Positions 5,897-12,113 of a DNA stretch of 12,113 nucleotides are shown here, piece by piece; within the stretch, counting starts at the first letter, position 1, and every line of letters starts with the position of its first letter. Origin of the DNA: Pavlovales sp. CCMP2436 (Eukaryota; Haptophyta; Pavlovophyceae; Pavlovales); the NCBI GenBank assembly GCA_026770615.1, contig MU631374.1, positions 346,521-358,633 on the forward strand, given 5' to 3'. The position numbers and the translations under genes are program-made. A model generated the notes under the pieces. That model worked only from the letters and a program-made list of their open reading frames with translations, ran no database searches and was not told where the DNA came from.

Positions 5897-8326
5897 TTAG
5901 CTGGAGTCTTCATCACTGTCGTCCGCGAATATCGGTGGCGGGCAGGGGGGCGGACTCGAACTCGGACTCGAACTCGGGCGGGGGCGGGGGGGTGCTACCC
6001 TTGGCACACTTGGCCTTGGTGGCTCTTTCGCAATGTAGACGACGTCGCACTCTAACCCGAGCTCACTGTAGTAATCGAATTTTTCCTTACTCGGGGGGGA
6101 AGTCACCACCACTTCGATGAGCTTGACCAGCTTCATGTCGCCGTTTTCAGAGATATCAAACAAGGCCAGGTCGGCAATATATCGCCCGTCCCCAACAGGG
6201 TACTCCTCGATGGCTCCTTGGCCTGCTGCACGTGCTAGCCCGAACTGTCGAGCCTTCTCCGCTCTGTGTTCCACACCCTCACCCATGTACCGTGTTTGCT
6301 TTGCGCACATGACAACAGCGAGCTGCTCAAGAGTCCGGACTCGACTGACGGCCACGTACAGCATCCGCACCTCCCATATCATGTTCATGTCGAGGTGGAG
6401 CTTACCACCTTCGAAAGTAATACCCTGGAAGCTGTGAATAGTAGCTGTTGGCGAAAATGTAATCCCTTCGCCTATGTGGGCGGTAAGATCAACCCCGCAG
6501 AGTGTGGGTGCTATCCTGTCAGCTCGGAAGCGTGTGCCATTGACCAGCAAGGTCCCGCGTATCGTTTTTGTGCACTTCCACTCGACATCGCCAGACCCAC
6601 CATGGTCAGCCAGCTCGCGTGCGTATTCGAGGGCCACTGAGCTGTACGCGGTGAGCGGCCAGAGGTCGATCTCTTCCTCCCCCCCTATTTCGGCCCCTAC
6701 CACGAGGCCGCCATCGAGACCTCCATCGCGCCCGCCCCCCCGCCCCTTGGTGTGCCTTTGTATGTATAGCTCCTTCTTTGCCTTGCTGATGAAATTGACA
6801 TCATCGATCGTCTTGGCTGTCATGCACGTGCACTTCTCTACTGCCGTATGACCGCAGTGTGGGCAAACGCGTGTTGCTGCTAGTATTATGTCGCCCTGTT
6901 TTATCTCTTCGCACACCCTGTAGACCGAGCTGTGCTGCTCCTCTCGTACCGCGTTGAAGATGAAGTTGCGTGCTTCCATGACCGCATCTACCGGGTCCGC
7001 GCCGCCGTATCCGTTAGCGAAGAAGAGCCCTCCTGCTGTGTTTCCAATTACGTATCTCAGCGCCTCTTGAATCACCATGAGCAAAGGGTCACTTGTTCGC
7101 TTCACGCCCTCGACGTGGTATCGGCGTAGTCCTTCGAGATTCATGCTCGCACTGTCTACTGGCTGGCACTGCATCGGGATGTTGGTAAAAGGGCAGTAGT
7201 CGCCCAAGAAATACAGCCTCGCGCCCCATGCTTTTGAAAAGCCCTCAATTTTTAATCGTTGTTTCTGCGTCAACATGGTGGCTTCGTCGACGATGATGTT
7301 TGCTGGCGGGCGTCTGTTAAGGTCTCTTGTACGCTCTTCGGTGAATACTCGGCCGCCAAGAAGTCGTGCGTGACACATGGTTTGCGTGAAGCCCTTTTTC
7401 AAAGCGTCGAGTCGAAGAAGGTGCGTTGGAGAGCAAAATACCGTATCGGTCAATGAACCGTCTAGCACTGCATTCAGTATAAGTGTGGTTTTTCCTGAGC
7501 CGGCAGCACCGGTTATTATTGCAGGGTATCCAGATGCGGCTGAAAGCGGCCCGAGAAGCTCTTTGTTTCGGGGCTTGTAAAATCCATTCTTATTCTCGTA
7601 ATCGGGCATATGAAACACCAGGTTTATGTTGTCCACTCTCAGGTTTGACAGGGTCGGTGTGGCTGCGACGTCCGGCATAGACCCTGTGTCTTTTATCATA
7701 AATGTTGGGAGCAAAAGGCGGTCGTAATCGAGCGTTCGGTTCTTCAAGCAATATATACCATCTGTTACAAGCTCGAGACATGACGGAAGAACGAATGCTT
7801 GGCACACGGCCTGCACCCGCTGGCATGCGGTTATATATGCACTTACATGGGCAGTCGTGTTTACTCCCCCGAGTGGATGTTCGATTTCGATCGTATTTTC
7901 GCCTACGGTTCTTATATGAACTCGGGTTTCATCGAGATTGGGGTCTTCAAGGGCCAGGGCGTAATATTGCTGAGCTTGAACCTCTGTGCCGCACATGTGG
8001 AAGCGACTGCTAAGGCTTGTGCTCATCCCTACCCCCACTGCCTTGGCATAATGGCGGATTCCGCCTTCTTTTGTATGAGATGTGTCGTCCCATGATATCG
8101 GGACACTATCGTATGAGACCATGGCAATATGCGCCTCGAACGTTACACCGCACATCAACCAAAACCGTGCCTCGGGAAATGTGAGAATCTTTGGTACCGT
8201 GGGTGCTTGGATCTGATAAAACCCACGATCATCGACTTCGTAGCTTCGTGCAATTTTTGTTGTGTACACGTTGGTGAGTGTCTCTTGTATTTTGGCAGCT
8301 GTAATGTAATCCGTATTGAGATCTGG
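5897..8326 (-). CDS. SF1 helicase with PolB-like N-terminus, zinc ribbon and C-terminal nuclease-like domain
   Basis: Numbered from the GTG at 8269, residues 60-180 carry a possible polymerase motif B (HYAKAVGVGMSTS, about 73-85) and motif C (LVTDGIY, 167-173). SF1 (Pif1/RecD-like) helicase motifs follow: Walker A GAAGSGKTT (254-262), Walker B IIVDEAT (325-331), GD (356-357), motif V TIHSFQG (610-616) and motif VI LYVAVSR with arginine finger (637-643). C-x2-C-x7-C-x-C (469-482) is an inserted zinc ribbon. Residues 697-747 (D700, E719, K728/K730) look like a CoiA-type PD-(D/E)XK fold. The tail is proline/serine-rich and acidic. The frame is open upstream to a TGA at 8363-8365 and lacks a proper start, because the gene continues in the adjacent frame. 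The SF1 helicase call is firm, the nuclease likely and the PolB part moderate. Confidence 0.88.
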   Translation of the reverse strand, partial: PDLNTDYITAAKIQETLTNVYTTKIARSYEVDDRGFYQIQAPTVPKILTFPEARFWLMCGVTFEAHIAMVSYDSVPISWDDTSHTKEGGIRHYAKAVGVGMSTSLSSRFHMCGTEVQAQQYYALALEDPNLDETRVHIRTVGENTIEIEHPLGGVNTTAHVSAYITACQRVQAVCQAFVLPSCLELVTDGIYCLKNRTLDYDRLLLPTFMIKDTGSMPDVAATPTLSNLRVDNINLVFHMPDYENKNGFYKPRNKELLGPLSAASGYPAIITGAAGSGKTTLILNAVLDGSLTDTVFCSPTHLLRLDALKKGFTQTMCHARLLGGRVFTEERTRDLNRRPPANIIVDEATMLTQKQRLKIEGFSKAWGARLYFLGDYCPFTNIPMQCQPVDSASMNLEGLRRYHVEGVKRTSDPLLMVIQEALRYVIGNTAGGLFFANGYGGADPVDAVMEARNFIFNAVREEQHSSVYRVCEEIKQGDIILAATRVCPHCGHTAVEKCTCMTAKTIDDVNFISKAKKELYIQRHTKGRGGGRDGGLDGGLVVGAEIGGEEEIDLWPLTAYSSVALEYARELADHGGSGDVEWKCTKTIRGTLLVNGTRFRADRIAPTLCGVDLTAHIGEGITFSPTATIHSFQGITFEGGKLHLDMNMIWEVRMLYVAVSRVRTLEQLAVVMCAKQTRYMGEGVEHRAEKARQFGLARAAGQGAIEEYPVGDGRYIADLALFDISENGDMKLVKLIEVVVTSPPSKEKFDYYSELGLECDVVYIAKEPPRPSVPRVAPPRPRPSSSPSSSPPPCPPPIFADDSDEDSS

Positions 8327-9801
8327 GGTTTCGCTTCGCTTAGCAAATATTCTATAATTTTTTCAGAGCACACCGTCAAAAAGTCGACTGTGCTTGTGTT
8401 GATTGCAAGAAGCCCTTCGATTTTTTGCGATAGCATGTCTTTCATCTCCTCATGGCTCGACAGACTAAACACTTCGCTGATCTTACCAATACAACACCCG
8501 GGGCTTGCTAGAAAGGGGGTCATGCACGGGTCAAAGGCCCGAGTGTATGCTTTTGATTGGTCGATATTGATAATGTTTTCAGCGGTAATTCGAGGCTTCG
8601 TCTGCCGTAGTTCTACATCGTCACAGTCTAGCTCGATCTCACGATCTTCAGGCTCCCCACGAGGGAATGTATCGTACAGCTCAAATCTGCATCGACCCGT
8701 CAGAAGAACCGCTTGTATACATGCACAGAACACATCCGGACCTATATCGGCAGAGTTCATCGTGGCTCGTTTTATTTGTGGTTTCCACTTCTCGTTAGCC
8801 CACAAGTTATATGGCGTCTGGAGGGCGTATACAGTTCCGTCTGAGCGAAGAATCCGCTGTGGACAGCTTTGGTTGTTTGACGGGTAGGTTATCAAAGTAC
8901 CATCACTCTTAATGAGCTCTGCATGTTTGGCGGTCATCTCCGCCACATCAAGCTTTATAATTTCGCTGTCGGTCGTTACAAATCCGAACGTCGACGCAGT
9001 GAAAGATTTGACGTGTGTGGGGGTCGTTAGTAGCATTTTCACCGGTGTTTTTATGACACCGTGCACCTTTCCGGTTATTGGATTGGGGTTGTCAACGTGC
9101 AAGTAAGAGCCAAATTTTGGGTAAAGAGGCGATATGATCGTGAGTGAGTTGGCCCCAGAGAGCTGGATGATCTCTTTCATGAGATGTAAATCGGTGTGCT
9201 TTATACCCCCCAAAATCTGCACCCGCTCATTAAGAACAAGCAAATCATCGGCTCTCTTTGTTACATTTTTTAGCTCCTTGCTGAGGCGCTTTCTATCTTC
9301 GGCTGATTTGGCGTCGCGAATCTCGCCGGCCTTGGGGCGGCCCTTACGCTGTACCGGCAAAAGTTTCAAATCTTCTTCTATTTGATCTTTTTTTGTTGAC
9401 AGGCGGTGATAGAATCCGGCTATAAGGCAATTTATCGTGGGTGCGTCTGCGATATTCAGATTAGAGCCGCTCGCACCACCGGTCGTTGTTATATTCGTTA
9501 CTTCCCGAAATGTAATCAAACAATCTTGATAAAAGAACGTTCTATCCGAGGGGGGTGGTGGGTTGTCTTTATTCATTCTGTCGCTCTCAGCCAGCATGTT
9601 TCCTACTAACTCATTATCACGCTTTTCGTCTTCCTCCGTATATCGTAAATCCATGATTCCTTCGAGATCCTTTGGCTTGGTTATTTTAACACGTGCCTGC
9701 CGGCTGAAGCCGTATTCGGTTCCCGTCACGCCACCCCATTGATTAATGATCACACTAGCTATCGAGACATCATACGTAATTCCTCGTGTTATACTAGGTG
9801 T
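8155..9801 (-). CDS. Family-B DNA polymerase-like N-terminal part (frameshifted from the helicase)
   Basis: This frame is open from the TAA at 9802-9804 to a stop at 8155, with no ATG until residue 34 counted from the GTG at 9753. It contains a motif-A-like segment IINIDQSKAYTRAF (394-407, D398), resembling the DxxSLYP motif of PolB palm domains. A highly charged linker occupies residues 120-180 (RKGRPKAGEIRDAK, coiled-coil-like). No clear 3'-5' exonuclease motifs are seen. After about residue 474 the frame turns basic and unlike protein, while the -1 frame becomes sensible and leads into the helicase, so the true coding part probably ends near 8327. It reads as the N-terminal half of one polymerase-helicase gene. 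Motif A alone would be weak. The motif B and C candidates in the next piece support it. Confidence 0.6.
   Translation of the reverse strand, partial: TPSITRGITYDVSIASVIINQWGGVTGTEYGFSRQARVKITKPKDLEGIMDLRYTEEDEKRDNELVGNMLAESDRMNKDNPPPPSDRTFFYQDCLITFREVTNITTTGGASGSNLNIADAPTINCLIAGFYHRLSTKKDQIEEDLKLLPVQRKGRPKAGEIRDAKSAEDRKRLSKELKNVTKRADDLLVLNERVQILGGIKHTDLHLMKEIIQLSGANSLTIISPLYPKFGSYLHVDNPNPITGKVHGVIKTPVKMLLTTPTHVKSFTASTFGFVTTDSEIIKLDVAEMTAKHAELIKSDGTLITYPSNNQSCPQRILRSDGTVYALQTPYNLWANEKWKPQIKRATMNSADIGPDVFCACIQAVLLTGRCRFELYDTFPRGEPEDREIELDCDDVELRQTKPRITAENIINIDQSKAYTRAFDPCMTPFLASPGCCIGKISEVFSLSSHEEMKDMLSQKIEGLLAINTSTVDFLTVCSEKIIEYLLSEAKPQISIRITLQLPKYKRHSPTCTQQKLHEATKSMIVGFIRSKHPRYQRFSHFPRHGFG
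8325..8328 (-). other. Likely -1 frameshift point (CCCC run)
   Basis: Upstream of here the polymerase frame is protein-like (EKIIEYLLSEAKP). Downstream the -1 frame is (DLNTDYITAAKIQETLTN). A four-C run on the coding strand lies at the crossover and one missing base would reconcile the two. The local sequence is not a canonical X-XXY-YYZ slippery site in the incoming frame. Confidence 0.5.
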
Positions 9802-10425
9802 TTAAGATTCCTGGCGGTAATTCACACTCCATTGTTTCTTTTTGATTGCCTCTTGGACAACATACCGTAGTGCCCCCCGGTGCTTCAAATTGATTCCGCG
9901 ATCAGCAAAATCTGTATGGCTGAATAGAGTTGTGTATTTGTTGTTCCGTGCAGATGGCGTGTGTTCATTTTTCTTCGCGTCGCGCATCATGCGATTATAA
10001 ACCCGCTCAAAATCAGTTTGGCTGTTCGGGATGCGGCGCAATGACGGTGGATAACCCGGTTCCTCATATCGGTTCCCCTTCAAAATAATCGGTAAGTCGA
10101 CAGACAAGCCGTAAACTTCGAGGATTATTTCATTAAGAGCGCCGATGCGCATATTAATGTTACGCATACGAGTTGCGCCGAGATTGTATCGCCTGGAGCG
10201 GAGTTCTATGTCACTTGCGCGGTATGGGACCATAGTTGTAACCGGGGGGGGAGGGCCGGCAAGACGTGACTGGGTGGGGCGGGCTGGCGGGCGGGCTGGG
10301 CGAGCGCGGGAGGCACTTGCGAAGGGTGAGCCGGTAACTTGGATTCGAGGTGGGCGCTCACCAATTCGCGAGCGGGCAGCGGCGATAAGGCGATCGGCCT
10401 GGGCATGAGAGATCGGGCTTGGCAT
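9802..10425 (-). CDS. 207-aa protein, probably the N-terminus of the polymerase-helicase or its upstream partner
   Basis: The start is a true ATG at 10425, with an in-frame stop just upstream at 10444-10446. The stop is TAA 9802-9804. Residues 1-60 are Ala/Arg/Pro-rich and probably disordered. Residues 65-207 look folded, with MRNINMRIGALNEIILEVYG and a basic C-terminal segment (HRGALRYVVQEAIKKKQW). The next ORF is in the same frame with no gap: codons directly after the TAA read sensibly and have no start codon. A nonsense change splitting one longer gene is therefore as likely as two genes. No family is recognised. Confidence 0.55.
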   Translation of the reverse strand: MPSPISHAQADRLIAAARSRIGERPPRIQVTGSPFASASRARPARPPARPTQSRLAGPPPPVTTMVPYRASDIELRSRRYNLGATRMRNINMRIGALNEIILEVYGLSVDLPIILKGNRYEEPGYPPSLRRIPNSQTDFERVYNRMMRDAKKNEHTPSARNNKYTTLFSHTDFADRGINLKHRGALRYVVQEAIKKKQWSVNYRQES

Positions 10426-10511
10426 CTCAGGTAGCTCTGTACTCTAGCGTGAGATTTTTATTTGAGAGGAAAACGCACCCCCCCTATTTCTGGCCGGCCG
10501 AGGATTCTGGA

Positions 10512-10668
10512 GGATCCTGGGATCCGGGGGTCTGGGGGTCTGGCTGGATCGAGGGATCCTGGGATCCGGGGGTCTGGGGGTCTGGCTGGATCGAGGGATC
10601 CTGGGATCCGGGGGTCTGGGGGTCTGGCTGGATCGAGGGATCCTGGGATCCGGGGGTCTGGCTGGATC
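10512..10668. repeat. 42-bp tandem repeat, about 3.8 copies
   Basis: Units start at 10512, 10554, 10596 and 10638 (ggatcctgggatccgggggt...). The first three are identical in length. The last lacks one of the two internal gggggtct octamers and ends at the stop codon of the zinc-binding protein. The unit contains GGATCC twice and further GATC words. Because 42 is a multiple of three and stop-free, all six frames are open across it. It occupies the spacer between two minus-strand genes. Confidence 0.95.
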
Positions 10669-10971
10669 TTACCGGAAGCATGCATTATCCAACATCAAAA
10701 ACACCTGCTCTATGTCCATATCACCGTGCGTGATTTTGAAGCGTGCGACGCGTATTCTAACTTGCTCTCGATAACAAAGGCAGCATATTGTTGCTACCGT
10801 GACCAGACCGCTTCTACGGCGGCGGTGGTTCATCTCATCCGAACTTTTTTGTTCTTCACACGACCGGCATACATAAACTTGCGAGTCATTGGACAGGCCG
10901 CAACCGAGACGAGGACGGACCTTCATGTCGTAGCGACGTGGTTGGTTCTCAATCGACATCTTGTTATACAT
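10669..10971 (-). CDS. Small four-cysteine zinc-binding protein (100 aa)
   Basis: ATG 10971 is the first ATG in the frame (a second is at 10959), and an in-frame TAG lies at 11026-11028. Cysteines C35-x2-C38 (CRSC) and C63-x2-C66 (CCLC) are separated by 24 residues containing a basic run (NHRRRRSG), forming a treble-clef or zinc-ribbon-like arrangement. C24 and C64 are extra. The basic loop suggests nucleic-acid binding, which is inference. It lies 75 bases downstream of the GIY-YIG gene on the same strand. The stop TAA (10669-10671) directly abuts the 42-bp repeats. Small zinc proteins are common companions of helicases in viruses and mobile elements. Confidence 0.65.
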   Translation of the reverse strand: MYNKMSIENQPRRYDMKVRPRLGCGLSNDSQVYVCRSCEEQKSSDEMNHRRRRSGLVTVATICCLCYREQVRIRVARFKITHGDMDIEQVFLMLDNACFR

Positions 10972-11036
10972 GACTAAGATTATTATTTCAACAAAACGCG
11001 ACCCACCGAGACTTTGGGGCTCCACCTAGAACTTTG

Positions 11037-11053
11037 AACCCTAACCCTAACCA
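11037..11053. repeat. Two telomere-type units (CCCTAA)2 inside the element
   Basis: The plus strand reads gaaccctaaccctaacc, which is TTAGGG-type repeat on the other strand, and it is bounded by ordinary sequence. It overlaps the 3' end of the GIY-YIG gene, whose TAG stop is part of the repeat. Confidence 0.8.
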
Positions 11054-11721
11054 TAGAGCTGGTATAGCGGTTCGGGACTGCGAGCGTTTCTGAATCTCCT
11101 CGTAGTTCCATTATCAACACCGGCGACAGTGGCTCCACCTCCGCGTCCGATCACCTGCACCTTCCCAACCTGACGCACGTTGCGCCCCCACAGACTCCGG
11201 GTGAGCACATTTGGAATAAAGGGTAACACCAAATCCTGGTCGAGTGATGTGTTCGAGCCACCCTGCTTCAGTATTCGTCCGGTTCCTCGCTCGAACGTGT
11301 ACCATAAACCATCGACTGTTGTTCTTAAGGCTGCCAGCAACTGGGCGATCGCCGCGTAGAAGTCTCCGGGTGCTCCGTGCCAGCGTCGCCATTCCTTATC
11401 TCGAGGTGGAGTCCCCCATCCATTTTGCTCACTAGCTAGGTTGAGAACACGTGTCTCGCGGGCGCGAACGAGCGATGGCGAGACTACCAGATATCCAACC
11501 AAGTCAAAGGAGTTGCCAGGTGCAGCGTGCGGCATGTAATGACTGTATCCACTCATCGCCCTCGAAAAAATGTTTGTTGTCAACCCAAGTTTAACGAACG
11601 GGACCTCACTCCATCCAGGCCAGATTATGTAGATTCCGCTCACCCGTTTGCCGCTCACGTTTGCGTTTGCGAGTGCCCTCCCGACTTGCGTGGCGATCAT
11701 CATATGGGAGCGGGACCCCAT
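11047..11721 (-). CDS. GIY-YIG family endonuclease (T5orf172/Meiotically up-regulated 113-like)
   Basis: The GIY-YIG core begins with SGIYII (28-33), followed by FVKLGLTTNIFSR (42-54), where KLG replaces the usual YIG and R54 is the conserved arginine. A basic/aromatic stretch follows, then a glutamate in ARETRVLN (E89) at the position of the catalytic metal ligand. This pattern matches the T5orf172-like branch of the superfamily, which makes DNA breaks. Residues 100-224 form an extension without a recognised domain, with WRRWHGAPGDFYAAIAQLLAA and a glycine-rich GRGGGATVAG. ATG 11721 lies in the left arm of a 19-bp inverted repeat; M7/M8 are alternative starts. It leads the minus-strand cluster. 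A role in integration or mobility is inferred from context. Confidence 0.75.
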   Translation of the reverse strand: MGSRSHMMIATQVGRALANANVSGKRVSGIYIIWPGWSEVPFVKLGLTTNIFSRAMSGYSHYMPHAAPGNSFDLVGYLVVSPSLVRARETRVLNLASEQNGWGTPPRDKEWRRWHGAPGDFYAAIAQLLAALRTTVDGLWYTFERGTGRILKQGGSNTSLDQDLVLPFIPNVLTRSLWGRNVRQVGKVQVIGRGGGATVAGVDNGTTRRFRNARSPEPLYQLYG

Positions 11722-12051
11722 TTAATCGCCTGCGGCGGCTCCCGAATTACCCGAATCCCCTTCGATTGGGCTATGATTTTCTTGCGGGGCTATGCCGATC
11801 TCGTTCGATCCCTAAGGTCGTGGTGGAATCCGGGTAGACGGCACTATTTCTAGGTCGATTCTCGGTAGATCCAGGTAGATCTCGGTAGATCCAGGTAGAT
11901 CTCGGTAGATCTCGGTAGATCTCGGTAGATCTCGGTAGATCCAGGTAGATCCCGGTAGATCTCGGTTGACCGAAGAAGGGGGGGAGGGGGGTGTGGGTCT
12001 ATGCAGGTCTAGGTGGGAGCCACGAAGCAATTCGATTAAATGGGGTCCCGC
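11710..12051. repeat. 19-bp perfect inverted repeat, arms 304 bp apart
   Basis: The sequence gcgggaccccatttaatcg at 11710-11728 is the exact complement of 12033-12051. Each arm contains an outward-facing ATGGGGTCCCGC, so genes on both sides begin with the same codons (M-G-S-R). The arms enclose the 10-bp repeat array. This looks like a duplicated divergent promoter/start or the terminal part of an element. Confidence 0.85.
11861..11970. repeat. 10-bp tandem array (ctcggtagat / ccaggtagat)
   Basis: Ten exact-length units run from 11861 to 11960. Each ends in ggtagat and starts with ctc, cca or ccc. A diverged unit (ctcggttgac) follows. Looser ggtagac and ggtcgat words occur just before. The period of 10 bp puts each copy on nearly the same face of the helix, as in iterons or clustered protein-binding sites. 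The minus frame over 11812-12030 is open only because of this repeat. Confidence 0.9.
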
Positions 12052-12113
12052 CGCTCGCGAAGCACGAGTTTGGCTTCGAGGGGTCGGCTGGCGGGGCTTT
12101 TCGGGCTTTTTTG
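12040..12113 (+). CDS. Possible start of a divergent gene, cut by the window end
   Basis: ATG 12040 lies in the right arm of the inverted repeat and the frame stays open to the last base (24 codons). It starts MGSRRSRSTS, close to the MGSRS start of the GIY-YIG gene on the other side. Too short to identify. It may be merely the copied arm rather than a gene. Confidence 0.25.
   Translation, partial: MGSRRSRSTSLASRGRLAGLFGLF

Noticed and set aside
8342..8368. Six-A run (ctgaaaaaattata on the coding strand) as a programmed -1 slippery site
   Set aside because: The run does not form a proper X-XXY-YYZ heptamer in the incoming frame. The sensible protein crossover is further downstream, at the CCCC run.
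10458..10977. Long frames on both strands over the 42-bp repeat
   Set aside because: The repeat unit is stop-free in all frames, so the frames are artefacts.
11812..12030. Minus-strand 72-codon frame with a YRDLPGSTEI-like repeat
   Set aside because: Translation of the 10-bp array, not a gene.

Overview
This is a piece of a eukaryotic nuclear genome (or a eukaryotic virus or element integrated in one). The evidence is a polypyrimidine-tract/CAG splice acceptor ahead of a cysteine-rich terminal exon, abundant mini- and microsatellites, a MITE-like inverted-repeat element, AATAAA-type polyadenylation signals, and two TTAGGG-type telomere units. The host cannot be named from sequence alone. TTAGGG repeats fit animals, fungi and several protist groups.

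The left part (1 to about 4.7 kb) looks like host DNA. It holds the last exon of a cysteine-rich protein (to 513), an AT-rich gap, a GC-rich 14-bp minisatellite (1560-1890), a cluster of inverted GTGGCAA words (1934-2189), a proline-rich ORF (2327-3409), a 15-bp A/T minisatellite (3920-4114) abutting a small minus-strand ORF (4113-4451), and a 170-bp element with perfect 32-bp inverted repeats (4512-4681).

The right part (about 4.86 kb to the end) is compact, intronless and gene-dense, and looks like a degraded replicating mobile element or virus relative. Minus-strand order, 5' to 3': a GIY-YIG endonuclease (11721-11047), a small four-cysteine zinc-binding protein (10971-10669), a 207-aa protein (10425-9802), a family-B-DNA-polymerase-like region (9801 to about 8327), an SF1 helicase with an inserted zinc ribbon and a C-terminal PD-(D/E)XK-like domain (about 8326-5897), and a 119-aa unknown (5836-5477). 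A short plus-strand gene (4892-5287), broken by two indels, converges on them. The polymerase-like and helicase parts are in two frames of what looks like one long gene. They are joined by an apparent one-base deletion at a CCCC run, and an in-frame TAA separates the 207-aa part from the polymerase part.

How the parts may work together (inference): the helicase and polymerase-like protein would replicate the element, and the GIY-YIG and PD-(D/E)XK nucleases would cut DNA for integration or processing. The repeat arrays (10-bp units between 19-bp inverted repeats at the right end; 42-bp units after the zinc protein gene) are candidate replication or control sites. The nearest known design I can recall is the transpoviron of giant viruses (SF1 helicase linked to a degenerate PolB, plus a zinc-finger protein). 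This is an analogy from gene content, not a search result. The indels, stop and lost catalytic aspartate suggest this copy is inactive, unless some are assembly errors.
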